Shown here in pieces: positions 31,363 through 33,754 of a DNA stretch of 33,754 bases. The DNA lies in contig CANFZC010000026.1 of the NCBI GenBank assembly GCA_947451475.1, positions 1-33,754 on the forward strand, read 5' to 3'. Position 1 is the first letter of the stretch, and each line of letters begins with the position of its first letter. The notes beneath the pieces are model-generated. The model had not been told where the DNA came from. It did no database searches and saw only the letters and a list, made by a program, of their open reading frames with translations. The stretch is from Flavobacteriaceae bacterium (GTDB lineage Bacteria > Bacteroidota > Bacteroidia > Flavobacteriales > Flavobacteriaceae). A program made the translations under genes and the position numbers.

Positions 31363-32763
31363 ATGATTTCACAAGAGACTATAGTAGCATTGGCTTCGCC
31401 TTCGGGTGCGGGGGCGATTGCGGTAATTCGGTTATCGGGGGTTGAGGCGTTGCCCATAGCGGCGGGCGTATTCCAATCGGTTTCGAGTAAGGCTATAGAA
31501 AAGCAAAAAACGCACACCATCCATTTGGGCCACATTGTAGACGGTGAAAAGGTGTATGACCAAGTCTTGTTGTCTATTTTTAAGAATCCCCATTCTTATA
31601 CTGGGGAGGATGTGATTGAAATTTCGTGTCATGGATCGACCTATATACAACAGCAGATTATTCAATTATTATTGCGCAAAGGTTGTCGAATGGCGCAGGC
31701 GGGGGAATTTACCTTACGAGCCTTTTTGAATGGCAAGTTGGATTTATCTCAAGCGGAGGCTGTGGCGGATTTAATTTCCTCTGACAACGAAGCCAGTCAT
31801 CAAATTGCGATGCAACAAATGCGTGGTGGCTTTAGTAATGAGATTGCCAAGTTGCGGGAAGAGCTGTTGAACTTTGCTTCCTTGATCGAATTGGAATTAG
31901 ACTTTGCTGAAGAAGACGTAGAGTTTGCCGACCGCACCCAATTTAAGGAACTTCTTAACCGCATTGAATTTGTACTGAAGCGCTTAATTGATTCTTTTGC
32001 GGTAGGGAACGTCATTAAAAACGGCATCCCAGTCGCCATCGTAGGCGAGCCCAATGTAGGCAAGTCTACCCTATTAAATGCCCTACTCAATGAAGAGCGC
32101 GCCATCGTCTCGGAAATCGCCGGAACCACTAGAGATACGATTGAAGACGAACTAGTCATCAACGGCATTGGCTTTCGCTTCATAGACACCGCAGGCATCC
32201 GAGAAACGGAAGATGTGGTGGAGAGCATTGGGATTAAGAAGACCTTTGAAAAGATTGAACAAGCACAAGTGGTGCTTTATTTGTTTGAAGGTTTCAGGTT
32301 TCAAGTTTCAGGTTCGAGTTATATCACCGAAATTGAAAAGGTCAAAAATAAATACCCGTTGAAACCTTTATTAGTGGTTATTAATAAAATTGATTTATTG
32401 ACCGAGGCCGAAATCGCGGGCATCCGAGCACAATTGGCGCCCTTGAACGTCACCCTTGAAACCATCTCCGCAAAGGCAAACCGTGGCATTGACTCGCTTA
32501 AAAACCAATTAATGTCCTTTGTAAACACAGGAGCGTTGCGCAATAATGAGACCATCGTTACCAATACGCGTCATTATGATTCCTTATTAAAAGCGCTGGA
32601 AGAAATACAGAAAGTGCGTTTTGGCATGGACAGTAATTTATCCTCTGATTTAATGGCGATTGACATTAAGCAGGCATTATATTACTTTGGAGAGATTACT
32701 GGGGAGGTTACTAACGACGAGTTGTTGGGGAATATCTTTGCTAATTTTTGTATTGGTAAATAG
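31363..32763 (+). CDS. mnmE: tRNA modification GTPase MnmE
   Basis: A 466-residue MnmE (TrmE). With MnmG it makes the 5-carboxymethylaminomethyl group on U34 of certain tRNAs. The N-terminal folate-binding domain starts 'MISQETIVALASPSGAGAIAVIRLSG'. The G domain has G1 'GEPNVGKS' (228-235), G2 'TTRDT' (255-259), G3 'DTAG' (275-278) and G4 'NKID' (341-344). The C-terminus ends in the required C-x-G-K motif (CIGK, Cys463). A short segment 'GFRFQVSGS' (310-318) between the G3 helices and the G4 strand is encoded by repeat DNA (32290-32314) identical to the intergenic array at 25983-26007. The frame stays open, so the enzyme is probably intact. The ATG at 31363 is chosen over a TTG 21 bases upstream that overlaps the -7 element. 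Confidence 0.96.
   Translation: MISQETIVALASPSGAGAIAVIRLSGVEALPIAAGVFQSVSSKAIEKQKTHTIHLGHIVDGEKVYDQVLLSIFKNPHSYTGEDVIEISCHGSTYIQQQIIQLLLRKGCRMAQAGEFTLRAFLNGKLDLSQAEAVADLISSDNEASHQIAMQQMRGGFSNEIAKLREELLNFASLIELELDFAEEDVEFADRTQFKELLNRIEFVLKRLIDSFAVGNVIKNGIPVAIVGEPNVGKSTLLNALLNEERAIVSEIAGTTRDTIEDELVINGIGFRFIDTAGIRETEDVVESIGIKKTFEKIEQAQVVLYLFEGFRFQVSGSSYITEIEKVKNKYPLKPLLVVINKIDLLTEAEIAGIRAQLAPLNVTLETISAKANRGIDSLKNQLMSFVNTGALRNNETIVTNTRHYDSLLKALEEIQKVRFGMDSNLSSDLMAIDIKQALYYFGEITGEVTNDELLGNIFANFCIGK
32290..32314. repeat. In-frame copy of 7-base repeat inside mnmE
   Basis: 25 bases made of GTTTCAG-GTTTCAA-GTTTCAG-type heptamers, identical to 25983-26007. It begins exactly at codon 310 of mnmE and encodes GFRFQVSG in a loop region. 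Confidence 0.9.
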
Positions 32764-32767
32764 ACAA

Positions 32768-32775
32768 TATCTTTA
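32768..32775 (+). promoter_or_regulatory. Possible SRAP gene promoter -7 element
   Basis: TATCTTTA, 7 of 8 to TAnnTTTG, 17 bases after a TTG (32748-32750) and 17 before the ATG at 32793. Confidence 0.4.
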
Positions 32776-32792
32776 CCTTAAATTGTTCTCTA

Positions 32793-33422
32793 ATGTGCTA
32801 CTACACCCAACAAGGCAAAACGGCTGGACAGCTCAGCGACTTTTACAATAAGAACGTGGATGATCCCGGGAATGTGGTGCCGGCGGCTTTTATTAATGGT
32901 TTTAGCTTCCCTAACCTTCCGATAGTATTAGATACTAAACCGGAACTTATCACTACTAATTTTACTTGGGGTTTGGTTCCGACGAATCGGGAGGCCGATT
33001 TTAGGAAGAGTACGCTGAATGCTCGGGTGGAAACCTTGGGGGATAAAGTTTCGTTTGCCCCTTCGATCAACAAGCGTTGTTTAGTGATTGTTTCGGCTTA
33101 TTTTGATTGGCATTGGAACGACCCCGCTGGTAAGTCTAAGACTAGATATGAAATCCATTCGGCCGTGGATGAAATATTTTATTTGGCCGGAATTTACAAT
33201 ACCTGGCAGGATGTGCAAGGGGCGGTTTGGAACACCTATAGTATTGTTACTACCGAAGCTAATGAGATGATGCAGTACGTGCACAACCGCAAAGAAGCGG
33301 AAGGCGACCAACGGATGCCGATTCATATCCTAAAGGACGATGAAAAAGCTTGGCTGGATGCTAGCAACCACCCTATGGAATTTGCTTATCCCAACTACAA
33401 CCCTGCTTTGATTAGTTTTTAG
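32793..33422 (+). CDS. SRAP (YedK/HMCES-like) DNA-protein crosslink protein
   Basis: A 209-residue SOS response-associated peptidase. The family protects abasic sites in single-stranded DNA by forming a thiazolidine crosslink through Cys2. Cys2 is present right after the Met (MCYYTQQ). 'TLNARVETL' with Asn76 and Arg78 lines the DNA-binding site. The usual 'GYYEW' reads 'AYFDW', so Asp105 takes the place of the catalytic Glu. His164 in 'YVHNRKEAEGDQRMPIHIL' is kept but the loop to 'RMP' is longer than the common 'HxRMP' form by about six or more residues. The ATG at 32793 is needed to place Cys at position 2. It converges with an S24-family regulator gene one base away. Confidence 0.88.
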   Translation: MCYYTQQGKTAGQLSDFYNKNVDDPGNVVPAAFINGFSFPNLPIVLDTKPELITTNFTWGLVPTNREADFRKSTLNARVETLGDKVSFAPSINKRCLVIVSAYFDWHWNDPAGKSKTRYEIHSAVDEIFYLAGIYNTWQDVQGAVWNTYSIVTTEANEMMQYVHNRKEAEGDQRMPIHILKDDEKAWLDASNHPMEFAYPNYNPALISF

Positions 33423-33423
33423 C

Positions 33424-33754
33424 TTAGGCCTTTCTCATGCTGTACTCCGTCTTTAAGGCGGATATATCCTTGCGAATTCCTTGCAATATATCGGTCACAC
33501 TTAGGGCGCCTAAATCCTCTGGTTGAAATTCCTGGGTCGCTATGCTGCAGGCATACCGCCATACCTCTAAAACATCCCCATAGTGTACTTCGTAAGGTTC
33601 GTATATCGTATTATCTGAGTGCGCCATCACGGTGTTTTTATCCTTCTTATATAAGCGCTTATAGGACATGCCGTCGCTTTTGGTAATTAGAATATAGGTT
33701 TTGCCATCGACGATATCGCTGCTGCGTTCGACATATTCTCCCACGACAAACGAA
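33424..33754 (-). CDS. S24/LexA-like transcriptional regulator, C-terminal part (partial)
   Basis: The last 109 codons of a minus-strand gene whose start lies beyond the window's right edge. The visible part begins within 'SFVVGEYVERSSDIVDGKTYILITKSDGMSYKRLYKKDKN' and matches the peptidase S24 domain of LexA/UmuD/CI-like regulators; Lys in 'SYKRLY' fits the catalytic lysine of the Ser/Lys pair. 'NTIYEPYEVHYGDVLEVWRYACSI' is the closing strand typical of Bacteroidota members, which usually have an N-terminal XRE-type HTH. The last 35 residues are predicted helical ('VTDILQGIRKDISALKTEY'). The serine and the HTH are out of view. Placement beside an SRAP gene suggests a DNA-damage response role. 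Confidence 0.82.
   Translation of the reverse strand, partial: SFVVGEYVERSSDIVDGKTYILITKSDGMSYKRLYKKDKNTVMAHSDNTIYEPYEVHYGDVLEVWRYACSIATQEFQPEDLGALSVTDILQGIRKDISALKTEYSMRKA

Noticed and set aside
31800..32228. 142-codon open frame on the minus strand inside mnmE
   Set aside because: Ser-rich translation antisense to the conserved G domain; no independent support.

Overview
The window is chromosomal DNA of a Bacteroidota bacterium, almost certainly Flavobacteriaceae and close to Flavobacterium. The evidence is gliding genes gldF and gldG, a secreted protein with a C-terminal type IX secretion sorting domain, a DUF5683 protein, a DUF5684-signal peptidase fusion, and repeated use of the Bacteroidota promoter -7 element TAnnTTTG. 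Start codons lack Shine-Dalgarno sequences and sit behind A-rich leaders, also typical of this phylum. I see no phage, insertion sequence, CRISPR array, rRNA or tRNA, and no gene-free stretch above 300 bases.

Layout. 1-2345: the end of a LuxR-type regulator, a T9SS cargo protein, and a dienoyl-CoA reductase-like SDR. 2614-7907: parA, parB, a DUF5683 protein, dapB, lepB and a WbqC-family gene, all on +. 7908-12474 on -: a compact operon running mutL, rhomboid, rhomboid, endonuclease/exonuclease/phosphatase. 12636-13996 on -: ribH and a YfgM-like TPR membrane protein, diverging from recF. 14175-16665: recF, a rhodanese-thioredoxin lipoprotein and a DUF2461 protein. 16672-19582: a glycosyltransferase 4 and an AsnB-type amidotransferase, one base apart. 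19625-24007: murB, paiB-like, a GT2, a sigma-70 family factor, and a TonB-family protein. 24083-25982: phoH (-) diverging from a SAM hydroxide adenosyltransferase. 26077-29054: a small membrane protein, an ABM-domain protein, gldF and gldG. 29117-33754: dnaN, a universal stress protein (-), mnmE, an SRAP protein and the end of an S24/LexA-like regulator (-).

Much of the content is housekeeping: chromosome segregation (parAB), replication and repair (dnaN, recF, mutL, SRAP), cell wall (dapB, murB), secretion (lepB, YfgM-like), riboflavin (ribH) and tRNA modification (mnmE). Genes that cluster beside oriC in many bacteria (parA, parB, recF, dnaN, mnmE) are present but spread over 30 kb and mixed with Flavobacterium-specific genes; dnaA, gyrB, rpmH, rnpA and mnmG are absent.

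The less ordinary signals are these. A 25-base stretch of a short tandem repeat lies in frame inside the G domain of mnmE and is identical to part of an intergenic array 6.3 kb away. Several 7- or 8-base tandem arrays sit at gene boundaries. An 18-base CRP/FNR-like palindrome lies about 40 bases upstream of the predicted start of the universal stress gene. The SRAP protein has Asp where the catalytic Glu is expected. MutL has a degraded endonuclease motif. Several genes need GTG or TTG starts. I did not find a convincing wholly new multi-gene system.
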